The notes: generated from the sequence alone by a model not told the origin. A stretch of DNA of 64,000 nt from Bradyrhizobium retamae (GCF_001440415.1 NZ_LLYA01000057.1:62001-126000), one strand, 5' to 3'; counted from the stretch's first letter, positions 1 through 11,636 are shown. A program made the numbers and translations.

Positions 1-1931
<1,931 letters not shown>

Positions 1932-1945
1932 CAATTACCCCAAGC

Positions 1946-2065
1946 CGTCATGCCCGGGCAAAAGGCGCGCAGCGCTGTCTTCGCCCCAATGTCCCGGGCA
2001 TCCACGTCTTGCATTGTGAAAATTGTCTTAGGGCGTGGATGGCCGGGACGAGCCCGGGCATGACG
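1946..2065. repeat. Palindromic intergenic repeat between sucA and sucB
   Basis: Perfect 13-bp inverted arms CGTCATGCCCGGG (1946-1958) and CCCGGGCATGACG (2053-2065) enclose a second imperfect pair (about 1992-2008 against 2033-2047). It resembles the 32,571-32,690 spacer, so it looks like a dispersed repeat family. It lies in the transcribed sucA-sucB gap and would fold into a long hairpin. Confidence 0.7.
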
Positions 2066-2081
2066 CAAAGAGGAAAATACC

Positions 2082-3323
2082 ATGACTGAAATTCGTGTTC
2101 CGACGCTCGGCGAGTCCGTGACGGAAGCCACCATCGGCCGCTGGTTCAAGAAGGCCGGCGACGCGGTGGCGGTGGATGAGCCGTTGGTCGAGCTCGAGAC
2201 CGACAAGGTCACCATCGAAGTGCCGGCGCCATCCGCCGGCGTGCTCGGCGAGATCGCGGCCAAGGACGGCGAGACCGTCGCCGTCGGAGCGCTGCTCGGG
2301 CAGATCAATGAAGGTGCGTCCGGTGCCGCCAAGCCGGCCGCGGCCGCGCCCGCCAAGGCCGCCGCTCCGGCTGCAGCGCCCGCCGCTGCCCCTGCTGCGG
2401 CTCCGAAGGCTGCGGCAGCAGATGCGCCGCTGGCGCCGTCGGTGCGCAAACTTTCCGCCGAGAGCGGCATCGATGCCGCGACCGTGCCCGGCTCGGGCAA
2501 GGACGGCCGCGTCACCAAGGGTGACATGCTGGCCGCGATCGAGAAGGCGGCGTCGGCGCCGACCCCGGTCAATCAACCGGCCGCGTCCGTGCAGGTCCGT
2601 GCGCCGTCGCCGGCCGATGATGCCGCGCGCGAGGAGCGTGTGAAGATGACGCGGCTGCGCCAGACCATCGCGCGGCGGCTCAAGGACGTGCAGAACACGG
2701 CCGCGATGCTCACGACCTTCAACGAGGTCGACATGAGCCACATCATGGCAATGCGCGCGCAGTACAAGGACGTGTTCGAGAAGAAGCATGGCTCGAAGCT
2801 CGGCTTCATGGGCTTCTTCACCAAGGCGGTGGTGCAGGCGCTGAAGGACATCCCGGCGGTCAATGCCGAGATCGACGGCACCGATTTGATCTACAAGAAC
2901 TACTACCACATCGGCGTCGCCGTCGGCACCGACAAGGGCCTGGTTGTGCCTGTGGTGCGTGACTGCGACCACAGGTCGATCTCCGACATCGAAAAATCGA
3001 TCGCCGATTTCGGCCGCCGCGCGCGCGACGGCCAGCTCAAGATCGACGAGATGCAGGGCGGCACCTTCACCATCACCAATGGCGGCATCTACGGCTCGCT
3101 GATGTCGACGCCGATCCTGAACGCGCCGCAATCCGGCATCCTCGGCATGCACAAGATCCAGGAGCGGCCGATGGTGGTCGGCGGCAAGATCGAGGTGCGC
3201 CCAATGATGTATCTGGCGCTGTCCTACGATCACCGCGTGATCGACGGCAAGGAAGCGGTGACGTTCCTGGTGCGCGTCAAGGAAAGCCTGGAGGATCCGG
3301 CCCGCCTGGTGCTGGATCTCTGA
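2082..3323 (+). CDS. sucB: Dihydrolipoyllysine-residue succinyltransferase (E2 of 2-oxoglutarate dehydrogenase)
   Basis: E2 core of the 2-oxoglutarate dehydrogenase complex; it transfers succinyl from lipoate to CoA. The 413 residues show a biotinyl-lipoyl domain (1-75) with the lipoylated lysine at K42 in the ETDKVTIEV motif. An Ala/Pro-rich hinge (about 80-112) and a peripheral subunit-binding domain (about 115-158, with [10 protein letters not shown]) follow. The acyltransferase domain (about 185-413) carries the catalytic HRVIDG motif (H384, D388). The ATG at 2082 has a GAGGAAA ribosome-binding site 6-7 bases upstream. Length is normal, and the position between sucA and lpd fits. Confidence 0.97.
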   Translation: MTEIRVPTLGESVTEATIGRWFKKAGDAVAVDEPLVELETDKVTIEVPAPSAGVLGEIAAKDGETVAVGALLGQINEGASGAAKPAAAAPAKAAAPAAAPAAAPAAAPKAAAADAPLAPSVRKLSAESGIDAATVPGSGKDGRVTKGDMLAAIEKAASAPTPVNQPAASVQVRAPSPADDAAREERVKMTRLRQTIARRLKDVQNTAAMLTTFNEVDMSHIMAMRAQYKDVFEKKHGSKLGFMGFFTKAVVQALKDIPAVNAEIDGTDLIYKNYYHIGVAVGTDKGLVVPVVRDCDHRSISDIEKSIADFGRRARDGQLKIDEMQGGTFTITNGGIYGSLMSTPILNAPQSGILGMHKIQERPMVVGGKIEVRPMMYLALSYDHRVIDGKEAVTFLVRVKESLEDPARLVLDL

Positions 3324-3400
3324 CACAATACGCTTGCCGGCGTCGGCACTCGCCTGCGCCGCAAGCCGTGGATCGTGCACGTTGATTTGTGGGGCCTGAT

Positions 3401-4147
3401 GTGACGGACAAGGTTGTTGTGATCACCGGCGGCAGCCGCGGCATCGGCCGTGCGGCCGCCATCGCCGCCGCCGCGCGCGGTTTTCGCGTCGTGGTCGGCT
3501 ACGCCAGCAATGAGGCCGCGGCGAAGGAAGTCGTTTCGCAGATCGAAGGCAAGAACGGCAAGGCGATCGCCGTGAAATGCGATGTCGGCAGCGAGGCGGA
3601 CATTCTCGCGCTGTTCAAGGCCGCCGACGAATTCGGAACGCTTGGCGCGCTCGTCAACAATGCCGGCATTGTCGGTCCGTCGATACGGGTCGAAGACATG
3701 TCGGCCGAGCGCATCCAGCGCATGATGGCAGTCAACGTCACCGGCAGCATTTTATGCGCGCGCGAAGCCGTGAAGCGGATGTCGACCCGCAACGGCGGCG
3801 CGGGCGGCGTCATCGTCAATCTTTCTTCGGTGGCGGCGAAACTCGGCTCGCCCAATACGTATGTCGATTATGCGGCGTCCAAGGGCGCGGTTGATTCCTT
3901 CACCATCGGCCTTGGCTATGAGGTTGCCGGAGAGGGCATTCGGGTCGCCGCGATCCGGCCTGGACTGATCGATACGGATATTCATGCTTCCGGCGGCGAG
4001 CCCGACCGCGCGCATCGGCTCGCGCATATGGTGCCGATGAAGCGGGTCGGCACTGCAGAAGAAATCGCCAATGCCATCGTCTGGTTGATTTCGGACGAGG
4101 CTTCCTACGTCACCAGCGCCATCCTTGATGTATCGGGCGGCCGGTAA
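3401..4147 (+). CDS. SDR family oxidoreductase (3-oxoacyl-ACP reductase/glucose dehydrogenase-like)
   Basis: Classical short-chain dehydrogenase of about 248 residues with a Rossmann fold. The cofactor motif GGSRGIG is at the N terminus, NNAG follows about residue 88, and the catalytic Ser...YxxxK appears as LSS followed by YAASK. The basic residues just after the glycine motif and in the second strand suggest NADP(H), but substrate cannot be told. GTG at 3401 ([11 protein letters not shown]) fits family N termini better than the in-frame GTG at 3389. It sits between sucB and lpd on the same strand, so it is probably cotranscribed, though it has no known role in the dehydrogenase complex. Confidence 0.85.
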   Translation: MTDKVVVITGGSRGIGRAAAIAAAARGFRVVVGYASNEAAAKEVVSQIEGKNGKAIAVKCDVGSEADILALFKAADEFGTLGALVNNAGIVGPSIRVEDMSAERIQRMMAVNVTGSILCAREAVKRMSTRNGGAGGVIVNLSSVAAKLGSPNTYVDYAASKGAVDSFTIGLGYEVAGEGIRVAAIRPGLIDTDIHASGGEPDRAHRLAHMVPMKRVGTAEEIANAIVWLISDEASYVTSAILDVSGGR

Positions 4148-4182
4148 CACCTGACACCTTATCTCAGCTACAGGACTTCATC

Positions 4183-5583
4183 ATGGCTTCCTACGATCTC
4201 GTCGTCATCGGCACCGGTCCGGGCGGATATGTCTGCGCGGTGCGCGCAGCGCAACTCGGCATGAAGGTGGCCGTGGTCGAGAAAAACGCGACGCTGGGCG
4301 GCACCTGCCTCAATGTCGGCTGCATGCCGTCGAAGGCACTGTTGCACGCCTCCGAAATGTTCGAGGAGGCCGCGCATTCCTTTGCCAAGATGGGCGTCAG
4401 CATTTCCGCGCCAAAGCTCGATCTGCCGGCGATGATGAATTTCAAGCAGCAGGGCATCGACGGCAACGTCAAGGGCGTCGAGTTCCTGATGAAGAAGAAC
4501 AAGATCGATGTCCTCTACGGCGCCGGCAGGATTCTCGGCGCCGGCAAGGTCGAGGTCAGCGCTAACGGCAAGTCCCAGACGGTCGAGACCAAGAACATCG
4601 TTATCGCCACCGGCTCCGACATCGCGCGGCTGAAGGGCATCGAGATCGACGAGAAGCGCGTGGTTTCGTCGACCGGCGCGCTGTCGCTTGAGAAGGTGCC
4701 GGAGAGGCTTCTCATCATCGGTGCTGGCGTGATTGGGCTGGAGCTCGGCTCGGTCTGGAAACGGCTTGGCGCTGAGGTCATGGTCGTCGAATTCCTCGAT
4801 CGCATCCTGCCCGGCATGGACGGGGAAGTCGCCAAGCAATTCCAGCGCATTCTCGAAAAGCAGGGCTTTGCATTCAAGCTCGGCGCCAAGGTGATGGCCG
4901 TCGACGCTTCCGGCAAGACGTTGAAGGCGACGGTGGAGCCGGCGGCGGGCGGCGCAGCGGAAACGATTGAGACCGACGTGGTAATGGTCTGCATCGGCCG
5001 CGTGCCCTACACCGAAGGGCTCGGCTGCAAGGAAGCCGGCATTGCACTCGACAATCGCGGCCGCGTGCAGATCGACGGGCATTTTTCGACCAGCGTGAAG
5101 GGCGTTTATGCGATCGGCGACGTCGTGGCGGGACCGATGCTCGCGCACAAGGCCGAGGACGAAGGCGTCGCCTGCGCCGAAATCATCGCAGGGCAAGCGG
5201 GCCACGTGAACTACGATGTTATCCCGGGCGTCGTGTATACCACGCCGGAAGTGTCATCGGTCGGCAAGACCGAGGAAGAACTGAAGCAGGCCGGCGTCGC
5301 CTACACCTCAGGCAAATTCCCGTTCACCGCCAACGGCCGCTCCAAGGTCAACCAGACCACTGACGGTTTTGTGAAGATTCTCGCGGATGCGAAGACCGAT
5401 CGCGTCCTCGGCGTGCACATTGTCGGCCGGGAGGCCGGCGAAATGATTCATGAAGCCGCGGTCCTCATGGAATTTGGCGGTTCTGCCGAGGATCTGGCGC
5501 GGACTTGTCATGCGCATCCGACCCGCTCGGAAGCAATCAAGGAAGCCGCGCTTGCGGTCGGCAAACGCGCCATCCATATGTGA
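4183..5583 (+). CDS. lpd: Dihydrolipoyl dehydrogenase (E3)
   Basis: FAD-dependent E3 that reoxidises dihydrolipoamide with NAD+ for the 2-oxoacid dehydrogenase complexes. In 466 residues it shows the N-terminal FAD motif [10 protein letters not shown] and the redox disulfide in [13 protein letters not shown]. The NAD-binding motif [13 protein letters not shown] is present, as is the FAD-contacting [19 protein letters not shown] segment. The C-terminal catalytic HAHPTRSEA, whose histidine comes from the dimer interface, is also present. All catalytic residues look intact and length is standard. It is the last recognisable gene of the sucA-sucB-SDR-lpd group. Confidence 0.97.
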   Translation: MASYDLVVIGTGPGGYVCAVRAAQLGMKVAVVEKNATLGGTCLNVGCMPSKALLHASEMFEEAAHSFAKMGVSISAPKLDLPAMMNFKQQGIDGNVKGVEFLMKKNKIDVLYGAGRILGAGKVEVSANGKSQTVETKNIVIATGSDIARLKGIEIDEKRVVSSTGALSLEKVPERLLIIGAGVIGLELGSVWKRLGAEVMVVEFLDRILPGMDGEVAKQFQRILEKQGFAFKLGAKVMAVDASGKTLKATVEPAAGGAAETIETDVVMVCIGRVPYTEGLGCKEAGIALDNRGRVQIDGHFSTSVKGVYAIGDVVAGPMLAHKAEDEGVACAEIIAGQAGHVNYDVIPGVVYTTPEVSSVGKTEEELKQAGVAYTSGKFPFTANGRSKVNQTTDGFVKILADAKTDRVLGVHIVGREAGEMIHEAAVLMEFGGSAEDLARTCHAHPTRSEAIKEAALAVGKRAIHM

Positions 5584-5702
5584 CCGGACCCGGTACATGC
5601 CGAATTCAAGAAGCGGCTATTCTCGAAAAGACCATGCTTGAACAAAGAGATCGAGCGGAGCGACCAATCAAGGACCTCATTCCGCTTTAGAGGTCACGAT
5701 CG

Positions 5703-6233
5703 ATGATGCGCCGCCTGCTTCAGCCGTTCTGGGTCCTGCTTGCGGTCATCTTCCTGATCGAAGCCTGGCTGTGGGATCATCTCGAGCCGATCGTCGAGCG
5801 CATCGTTGCGCTGATTCCGCTTCGCGCCTTCAAGCGATGGCTGTCCGATCGGGTCGATGCGCTGTCGCCGGCGATGACGCTGATCGTATTTGCCGTGCCG
5901 GTGATTCCGCTGTTTCCGCTCAAGCTGGTCGGCTTGTGGCTGCTGGCGAACGAATACTGGGTGAGCGCCGCCATCGTCATCGTATCAGGCAAATTCCTCG
6001 GCGTCGGCGTCACCGCGTTCATCCTCGACGTGACGCGGCCAAAGCTGCTGCAAATGGCGTGGTTCAAGAACCTCTATGAGTTCGTCATGGCGATGCGCGC
6101 CAAGGCGGCGGCGCTCGTCTATCCGATCAAGCAGCGCATCCGGAAGATTTTGCGCGGCGACGGTGTTAGCTGGTCATCGCGCATGCTGCGCACGATCGCG
6201 CGTTTCCGCAAGAGCGTGCACGAAGCGCGGTAG
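5703..6233 (+). CDS. Small conserved membrane protein, function unknown
   Basis: 176 residues with two clear hydrophobic stretches: residues 8-24, and a longer region about 56-105 that can form two helices. A basic, arginine- and lysine-rich C terminus follows. The ATG at 5703 starts MMRRLL. I recognise no enzymatic motif. It sits 119 bp after lpd on the same strand, so it could be read as the tail of that operon. Codon use resembles the neighbours, which supports a real gene. Confidence 0.7.
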   Translation: MMRRLLQPFWVLLAVIFLIEAWLWDHLEPIVERIVALIPLRAFKRWLSDRVDALSPAMTLIVFAVPVIPLFPLKLVGLWLLANEYWVSAAIVIVSGKFLGVGVTAFILDVTRPKLLQMAWFKNLYEFVMAMRAKAAALVYPIKQRIRKILRGDGVSWSSRMLRTIARFRKSVHEAR

Positions 6234-6246
6234 CCTCTCACTGTCG

Positions 6247-6333
6247 TTGCCCGGCTTGACCGGGCAATCCAGAGAAGCTTGAGCCGAAAGGCCGCGGCGT
6301 ACTGGATCACCCGCCTTCGCCTTCGCGGGTGAT
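6247..6333. repeat. Double-hairpin intergenic repeat
   Basis: Two perfect stems: TTGCCCGG (6247-6254) pairs with CCGGGCAA (6260-6267), and ATCACCCGC (6306-6314) pairs with GCGGGTGAT (6325-6333). It fills the space between two convergent genes, where it may end transcription from both sides. The arms resemble the repeat families at 1946-2065 and 32,571-32,690. Confidence 0.65.
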
Positions 6334-6349
6334 GACGAACCCCCGCCGC

Positions 6350-6940
6350 TCAATGCAAATGCAAAAGATGTGGCGCGTAGAGGCCGAGCGCGGTGATGCC
6401 GATGCCGGCGATCGCCAATATGCCGGAGACCCAGGCCAGCACGATCATGCCGGTGATGATGGTGGCCGACGCCAGTACGATGCCGATCTGGAAGGCGGCT
6501 GAAGCGATTTCGTAGTGGTGATATTTTGCGGTTGCCTCGTCGCGCTCGTGCTCGGCGTGCTTGGCGCGTTTTGCCAACTCTTCCGAACCTTCGCCGGTCT
6601 CCGGCTCCGAGCGATAGCGCTGCGCAGTCTTGTTCCAGTCGTCGATCTGCTTCTGCAGCGCCGCCTTTGCGCCATCGTCGCCGACGGTGCCGAGGCTGAG
6701 CTTGGCGTGTTCGGCGGTGGCCTGCACCACGGTGCGGCGGATGCTCTTGGCCTGGAAGAATGCCCAGAGATTCGAAGCCTCGACATTCTTGCTGATGGCT
6801 TCGGTCTGTGCGCCCTTGCCGAGCGTTTCCGACAGCGCCAGAAACAGGGCGATCACCGCGATCAGCAGCGCGATCTTCTTGTTCGACCCCGAAGCGTGCT
6901 CGGCGTGCTCCGCATGCTCCATGCTTTCATGTGCGCCCAT
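6350..6940 (-). CDS. DUF4337 domain membrane protein
   Basis: 196 residues. A short acidic/His-rich leader (MEHAEHAEHA) precedes a transmembrane helix about residues 25-42, then a long charged, probably coiled segment (about 45-140) with an SNLWAFFQAKSIR motif typical of DUF4337. Two C-terminal hydrophobic helices (about 145-192) end the protein. The family has no established biochemical function that I know of. It is convergent with the gene ending at 6233 and divergent from the one starting at 7066. Confidence 0.8.
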   Translation of the reverse strand: MGAHESMEHAEHAEHASGSNKKIALLIAVIALFLALSETLGKGAQTEAISKNVEASNLWAFFQAKSIRRTVVQATAEHAKLSLGTVGDDGAKAALQKQIDDWNKTAQRYRSEPETGEGSEELAKRAKHAEHERDEATAKYHHYEIASAAFQIGIVLASATIITGMIVLAWVSGILAIAGIGITALGLYAPHLLHLH

Positions 6941-7065
6941 TTATTCCCCTCTCCGATAAGATCCAAGCCCACGATTGACCGAACGTCCAGTTCAACGCAA
7001 GCGGTAGCAGTTATTTGAACTGATGCATTAAGGGATTTTTTTGTCAGCTCTCTTACGGTTTCGGC

Positions 7066-7629
7066 ATGACATTCGCGGAATTCATTGCTGCCTGCTTTTG
7101 GCCGCTCGTTGCGCTGTTTGGCTTTCTGCTGACTAGGACCAGGGACCGCATACTGAGCCGGTGGTTTTTGACCGCTGCTCTTGTTGCGGGTTTCAGCTAT
7201 TTTGGCCTGTGGGTTCTTTATCCGCAAAGTTCGATCATTGCGATCCTCAACTTCTATCTCCTAGGCGGACTCTTCGGGCTTTATGCGTTTGGTTGGGGCT
7301 GCAACAGTCTGCAATTCAAAAAGCCGATCGACGTTAAGAATAATCTGAAGGGGATTGGCATTCTGCTTTTTGGCGCGGTAATAGTCTGGTTCTTCATGAC
7401 AACCGTGTATCAGGACCTGTTCCAGGAGCGCATTGTGCTCGAAGGCCGTGCACAGAATCCGAGAAACCAAGCACGCTATCGCGGACTGGAGCACGTCGTG
7501 GATATTGCAGGTCGCACGGTGAAAGCGACAACACCCGTCTACGAACGTCTGAGGCTTCTGCCCTATGTGCGGGCCGAAATCGGTAGAGGCTCGAACTATA
7601 TTTACAAGGTCGAGTATCGGTCCAACTGA
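7066..7629 (+). CDS. Hypothetical membrane protein
   Basis: 187 residues with three to four predicted membrane helices in the first 115 residues (about 5-21, 32-50, 55-78, 95-113), then a soluble basic tail of about 70 residues. I recognise no family. GC content and codon use are visibly lower than in the neighbouring xerC and priA, which suggests later acquisition. It converges with xerC, leaving only 9 bases between the stops. No good ribosome-binding site is visible before ATG 7066. Confidence 0.6.
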   Translation: MTFAEFIAACFWPLVALFGFLLTRTRDRILSRWFLTAALVAGFSYFGLWVLYPQSSIIAILNFYLLGGLFGLYAFGWGCNSLQFKKPIDVKNNLKGIGILLFGAVIVWFFMTTVYQDLFQERIVLEGRAQNPRNQARYRGLEHVVDIAGRTVKATTPVYERLRLLPYVRAEIGRGSNYIYKVEYRSN

Positions 7630-7638
7630 TTTGAAACA

Positions 7639-8613
7639 TTATCCGCGCGGATGCGCGCTCTTGTACACTTCCAAGAGCCGCTCGCTGTCGATCCCGGTGT
7701 AGATCTGAGTGGTCGAGAGCGAGGCGTGGCCGAGCAGCTCCTGGATCGCGCGCAGATCGCCGCCGCGGCTGAGCAGGTGGGTTGCGAAGGAATGCCGCAG
7801 CGCGTGCGGGGTGGCGCTGTCGGGTAGCCCCAGCGCGCCGCGCAGTCGCTCCATGGTGAGCTGGATGATCCGTGGAGAAAGCGGTCCGCCGCGCGCGCCG
7901 ACGAAGATCGGGCCGGCCGGCGGCAATGAATGCGGGCACATCGCAACGTAATCGGCGATCAGCGCCAGCACGTTTTGCAGCACCGGCACCATGCGGGTCT
8001 TGTTGCCCTTGCCGGTGACGATAATAACGTCGCCTTCGCCCGGTTTGGGCACGTCCTGGCGTTTCAGTCCCAGCGCTTCGGAGATACGCAAGCCTGATCC
8101 ATAGAGCAGCGCCATTACCGCGGCGTCGCGCGCGAGAATCCAGGGATCACGTTCCTCGCCGGCGCGCTCGTCGGCATCGGCAAAGCGCCTGGCGGCGGCC
8201 ATCTGGATCGGCTTCGGCAGGCTTTTTGCAATTTTGGGCGCGCGGATCGCGGACAGAGCTCCGACCTTGCCTTTGCCCTCCCGTTCGAGGTAGCGGCCGA
8301 ACGAACGCAACCCCGCCAGCGCCCGCATCAGCGAGCGCCCGGCGATGTCGTCGGCACGGCGCATCGCCATGAAGGCCCTGACGTCGGTGGCTTCCAGCGC
8401 CGCAAATCGTTTCAGCGTGACTCTGCCGCCCCAATGTTCAGCGAGGAAAATGAGGCATTGGCGGAGGTCGCGGGCGTAGGCTTCGAGCGTCTTTGGCGAC
8501 AGCCGCCGTTCGGCGCGCAGATGCGTCAGCCAGCGTGTCATCTCCCGCGCGAGGCCCTCGTCGGCGCATTCGAGCTCGACCGCTTGCAGTGCCGGAACTT
8601 CCTTGGCCATCAT
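7639..8613 (-). CDS. xerC: Tyrosine recombinase XerC
   Basis: Site-specific recombinase that, with XerD, resolves chromosome dimers at dif. The N-terminal SAM-like DNA-binding domain (about 20-110) is followed by the catalytic domain. Catalytic residues are visible as R in SGLRISEAL, K in TGKGNKTR, the HALRHSFATHLL box, H/R in LLGHASLSTTQIY and the nucleophilic tyrosine in QIYTGID. The 324-residue length is normal. It is divergent from priA, a common arrangement in related genomes. Start is ATG 8613, or the adjacent ATG at 8610. Confidence 0.93.
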   Translation of the reverse strand: MMAKEVPALQAVELECADEGLAREMTRWLTHLRAERRLSPKTLEAYARDLRQCLIFLAEHWGGRVTLKRFAALEATDVRAFMAMRRADDIAGRSLMRALAGLRSFGRYLEREGKGKVGALSAIRAPKIAKSLPKPIQMAAARRFADADERAGEERDPWILARDAAVMALLYGSGLRISEALGLKRQDVPKPGEGDVIIVTGKGNKTRMVPVLQNVLALIADYVAMCPHSLPPAGPIFVGARGGPLSPRIIQLTMERLRGALGLPDSATPHALRHSFATHLLSRGGDLRAIQELLGHASLSTTQIYTGIDSERLLEVYKSAHPRG

Positions 8614-8757
8614 CCTTGCTTTCGAGAGCTTGTCTTGAGAGCTCGTCTTGGAGACGGTGATTCAGCGCATTATATCGCACCTCTTTCGTTTACCGTTCGC
8701 TAACCGCTCGGAGCGGCGCTAGCTTCCCTCCGGATACCTCAAGCCTGATTCCCCCTG

Positions 8758-10968
8758 ATGGACCACGCCACCCGCCAAACCAGCTCATCGGCCTCGTCGA
8801 CCCGCGTCGTCGACGTGCTGGTGCCGGTCGCACTCAATCAAAACTATTCCTACCGCGTGCCGCGCGGCATGGAGCTGAAGGCGGGCGATGTCGTCTGCGT
8901 GCCGCTCGGGCCGCGCGAGGTGGTGGCGGTGGTGTGGGCGGAGAACGCCAATCCCGATCCGCGTCTGCACAACCGCCTGAAGGACGTCGGCGAAAAGCTC
9001 GACGTGCCGCCGCTCAAAGAGGAGTTGCGCAGCCTCGTCGATTGGGTCGCCAATTACACGCTGTCCGCGCGCGGCATGGTGCTGCGCATGGCCTTGCGGA
9101 TGGGCGAAAACCTCGGGCCCGAACGGATGCGCCTCGGCGTGCGGCTGGTGGGCCCAGCGCCGCAGCGCCTGACGCCGGCGCGGCGGCGGCTGATCGAGGT
9201 GCTGTCGGACGGCCTGCTGCACGGCAAGTCGGATGCGGCGCGGGAGGCAGGCGTCAGCTCAGGCGTGGTCGACGGCCTCGTCGACGAGGGGACCCTCGCC
9301 GTCGAGGCGATGCCGCCGCCATTGGCGCCGCCGGCGCCCGATCCGTCCTTTGCGCAGCCGGAATTTTCCCACCAGCAGCGCGGGGCGGTCGACATGATGC
9401 GCGCGCTTGCCGCCAACGGCACGTTCCACGTCGCGCTGCTCGACGGCGTCACCGGATCGGGCAAGACGGAAGTCTATTTCGAGGCGATTGCGGAAGTCGT
9501 CCGGCGCGGCAAGCAGACGCTGATCCTGATGCCTGAGATCGCGCTGACTGGGCAATTCCTCGACCGCTTCGCCCAGCGTTTCGGCGTGCGTCCACTGGAA
9601 TGGCACTCCGAACTGACGCCGCGCACACGGCAGCGCAATTGGGCGGCGATATCGGCGGGTGAAGCGCCGGTCGTGGTCGGCGCGCGCTCGGCGCTGTTTC
9701 TCCCCTATGCGGATCTGGGTCTCATCATTGTCGATGAGGAGCACGACCAGGCCTACAAGCAGGACGATGGCGCGCATTACCATGCCCGCGACATGGCAGT
9801 TGTGCGCGCGCATATCGCCAGAATCCCGATCGTGCTGGCGTCCGCGACGCCGTCGCTCGAAACCGAAGTCAACGCGCGCAAGGGGCGCTATCAGCGCGTC
9901 GCGCTGCCGTCCCGCTTCGGCGGCCAACACATGCCGCATATCGAAGCGATCGATTTGCGACGCGCCCCGCCGCCGCGCGGCCGCTTTATCTCGCCGCCGC
10001 TCGCCGAGCAAATCCGGTTCGCGATCGAGAAACGCGAACAGGCGCTGTTGTTTCTGAACCGCCGCGGCTACGCGCCGCTGACGCTATGCCGCGCCTGCGG
10101 CCATCGCTTTGCCTGCACCATCTGCGACGCCTGGCTGGTGGACCATCGGTTTCGCCAGCGGCTGGTCTGCCACCATTGCGGTTTCTCGATGCCGCGCCCG
10201 AATATCTGCCCGCATTGCCAGGCTGAGGAATCGCTGGTTGCGGTCGGCCCCGGTGTCGAGCGCTTGCAGGAGGAGGCGGCTGCGCTGTTTCCGGAAGCGC
10301 GCACTATGGTGCTGTCGAGCGATCTGATCACCTCGATCGAGACCATGCGCAGCGAGCTGAACGAAATCGCCGAAGGGCGCGTCGATATCATCATCGGCAC
10401 GCAACTGGTCGCGAAGGGCCATAATTTCCCGCGACTCAATCTGGTCGGCGTGGTCGATGCGGATCTGGGGCTCGGCAATGGTGATCCGCGCGCTGCCGAG
10501 CGCACGTTCCAACTGCTCAATCAGGTGATCGGGCGTGCGGGGCGCGACCAGGGCCGCGGCGTCGGGTACTTACAGACCCATCAGCCTGAACATCCCGTGA
10601 TGAAGGCCTTGGTCGCCAATGACCGTGAGGCGTTTTACGCCAGCGAAATCGATTCCCGCGAGCGCACCGGCTATCCGCCGTTCGGTCGGCTCGCCAGCCT
10701 GATCATTTCTGCAGGCGACCGGCCGACTGCGGAAGGCTTTGCGCGCCGCCTCGCCGCTGTGGCGCCAATCGACGAGCGCATCCAGGTGCTGGGACCGGCC
10801 GAAGCGCCGCTTGCGGTGATCAAGGGCCGCTATCGGTTCCGGATCCTGGTGAAGTCGCTGCGCAACGTCGACCTCTCGGAATATTTGCGCGAGTGGCTCG
10901 CCGGCGGTCCGAAGACCAAGGGCAATCTCAAACTCGAAGTCGACGTCGATCCGCAGAGCTTTCTATGA
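8758..10968 (+). CDS. priA: Primosomal protein N' (PriA helicase)
   Basis: 3'-to-5' superfamily 2 DNA helicase that recognises stalled forks and restarts replication. In 736 residues there is an N-terminal 3'-end-binding domain (about 17-110), a Walker A motif GVTGSGKTEVYF about residue 227 and the DEEH Walker B box. Helicase motifs LASATPS and VIGRAGRDQGRG are present. The eight zinc-binding cysteines sit in CRACG, CTIC, CHHCG and CPHC pairs between about residues 445 and 485. Length and motifs are complete. ATG 8758 gives the family's VDVLVPVALNQNYSY start region within 20 residues. Confidence 0.96.
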   Translation: MDHATRQTSSSASSTRVVDVLVPVALNQNYSYRVPRGMELKAGDVVCVPLGPREVVAVVWAENANPDPRLHNRLKDVGEKLDVPPLKEELRSLVDWVANYTLSARGMVLRMALRMGENLGPERMRLGVRLVGPAPQRLTPARRRLIEVLSDGLLHGKSDAAREAGVSSGVVDGLVDEGTLAVEAMPPPLAPPAPDPSFAQPEFSHQQRGAVDMMRALAANGTFHVALLDGVTGSGKTEVYFEAIAEVVRRGKQTLILMPEIALTGQFLDRFAQRFGVRPLEWHSELTPRTRQRNWAAISAGEAPVVVGARSALFLPYADLGLIIVDEEHDQAYKQDDGAHYHARDMAVVRAHIARIPIVLASATPSLETEVNARKGRYQRVALPSRFGGQHMPHIEAIDLRRAPPPRGRFISPPLAEQIRFAIEKREQALLFLNRRGYAPLTLCRACGHRFACTICDAWLVDHRFRQRLVCHHCGFSMPRPNICPHCQAEESLVAVGPGVERLQEEAAALFPEARTMVLSSDLITSIETMRSELNEIAEGRVDIIIGTQLVAKGHNFPRLNLVGVVDADLGLGNGDPRAAERTFQLLNQVIGRAGRDQGRGVGYLQTHQPEHPVMKALVANDREAFYASEIDSRERTGYPPFGRLASLIISAGDRPTAEGFARRLAAVAPIDERIQVLGPAEAPLAVIKGRYRFRILVKSLRNVDLSEYLREWLAGGPKTKGNLKLEVDVDPQSFL

Positions 10969-10980
10969 GCTGGCGCTTCA

Positions 10981-10995
10981 CCCTCCCCTGGAGGG
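10981..10995. repeat. Short perfect inverted repeat after priA
   Basis: CCCTCC (10981-10986), a 3-base loop and GGAGGG (10990-10995) make a compact hairpin 13 bases after the priA stop. The same C-rich/G-rich motif recurs at 33,635-33,653 and 34,300-34,324, so it may be a small dispersed element that also helps end transcription. Confidence 0.45.
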
Positions 10996-11005
10996 TAAAC
11001 AAAAA

Positions 11006-11029
11006 CCTGCCGTCATTTGTGACGGCAGG
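11006..11029 (+). terminator. priA: Hairpin terminator after priA
   Basis: Perfect 10-bp stem CCTGCCGTCA (11006-11015), 4-base loop, TGACGGCAGG (11020-11029), located 38 bases after the priA stop. An A-run precedes it and a weak T-rich stretch (CATTTGTT) follows. It probably ends priA transcription, and the A-run could serve the opposite strand. Confidence 0.6.
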
Positions 11030-11101
11030 CATTTGTTGCCGCGGAAAGTTCCGCGACGCTTACGCAACGCAACGCTTACGCGATCTGATGGACCGGAAAA
11101 C

Positions 11102-11119
11102 GGCGCGCGATCGCGCGCC
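11102..11119 (-). terminator. rlpA: Palindromic terminator directly after rlpA
   Basis: A perfect 18-base palindrome made of two GGCGCGCGA half-sites abuts the rlpA stop codon at 11,120-11,122. On the minus strand it is followed by GTTTTCC, giving a rho-independent terminator shape. Confidence 0.55.
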
Positions 11120-11623
11120 TTAAGAGACGACCTCGGCGGTGACGTGGCCGACGCCGGCGCCGGTCAGGCCGATGGCCCGGGCAGCACCCTTGGACAGGTC
11201 GAGCACGCGTCCCTTGATGAAGGGACCACGGTCGTTGATCGTGACGATCACGCTCTGGCCACGATGGGTGACGCGGAGCTTGGTGCCGAACGGCAGCGAG
11301 CGGTGGGCTGCGGTCATGGCATTCTGATTGAAGCGCTGTCCAGAGGCGGTCTTGCTGCCGGATTCATTGCCGTAAAACGAGGCCTTACCCGAGAAGCCGC
11401 CGCGCCCTGTGCTCTGGGAGCCGATCGAGGCATTGGCGTCCAGCCAGTTGCCGCCAGCCGTCTTGGCCTTGCTGGCGTGATGGTGGTGGTGATGGCGATG
11501 ATGCCTGGATTTTGCAGAAGCTTCGGTGACGGCGCCACCGACCAGGAGAGTTGCGGCGATCAAGGCGAGCGCCCTACGCGACCGGGTTAGAGTTCCCGGC
11601 AGCACGTTACTGGTATGCAACAT
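11120..11623 (-). CDS. rlpA: RlpA-like septal ring/cell-wall protein (double-psi beta-barrel)
   Basis: 167 residues: a signal peptide (about 1-42, ending TEASA), an unusual His-rich segment just behind it (about 44-52), a short linker, and a double-psi beta-barrel domain (about 78-167). The RlpA motifs are GKASFYG, ASGQRFN, AAHRSLPFGT, VTINDRGPF and DLSKGAARAIG. RlpA proteins act in the periplasm, and in some bacteria cut peptide-free glycan strands at septa. There is no SPOR domain here, so septal targeting is not shown. No lipobox cysteine is evident, so it is probably a soluble secreted form. Confidence 0.85.
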   Translation of the reverse strand: MLHTSNVLPGTLTRSRRALALIAATLLVGGAVTEASAKSRHHRHHHHHHASKAKTAGGNWLDANASIGSQSTGRGGFSGKASFYGNESGSKTASGQRFNQNAMTAAHRSLPFGTKLRVTHRGQSVIVTINDRGPFIKGRVLDLSKGAARAIGLTGAGVGHVTAEVVS

Positions 11624-11636
11624 TAAACTAGTCCCT

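Noticed and set aside
2028-3380. 450-codon minus-strand ORF over sucB
   Set aside because: Shadow of sucB: His/Arg-rich, no family features, while the plus strand has complete E2 motifs.
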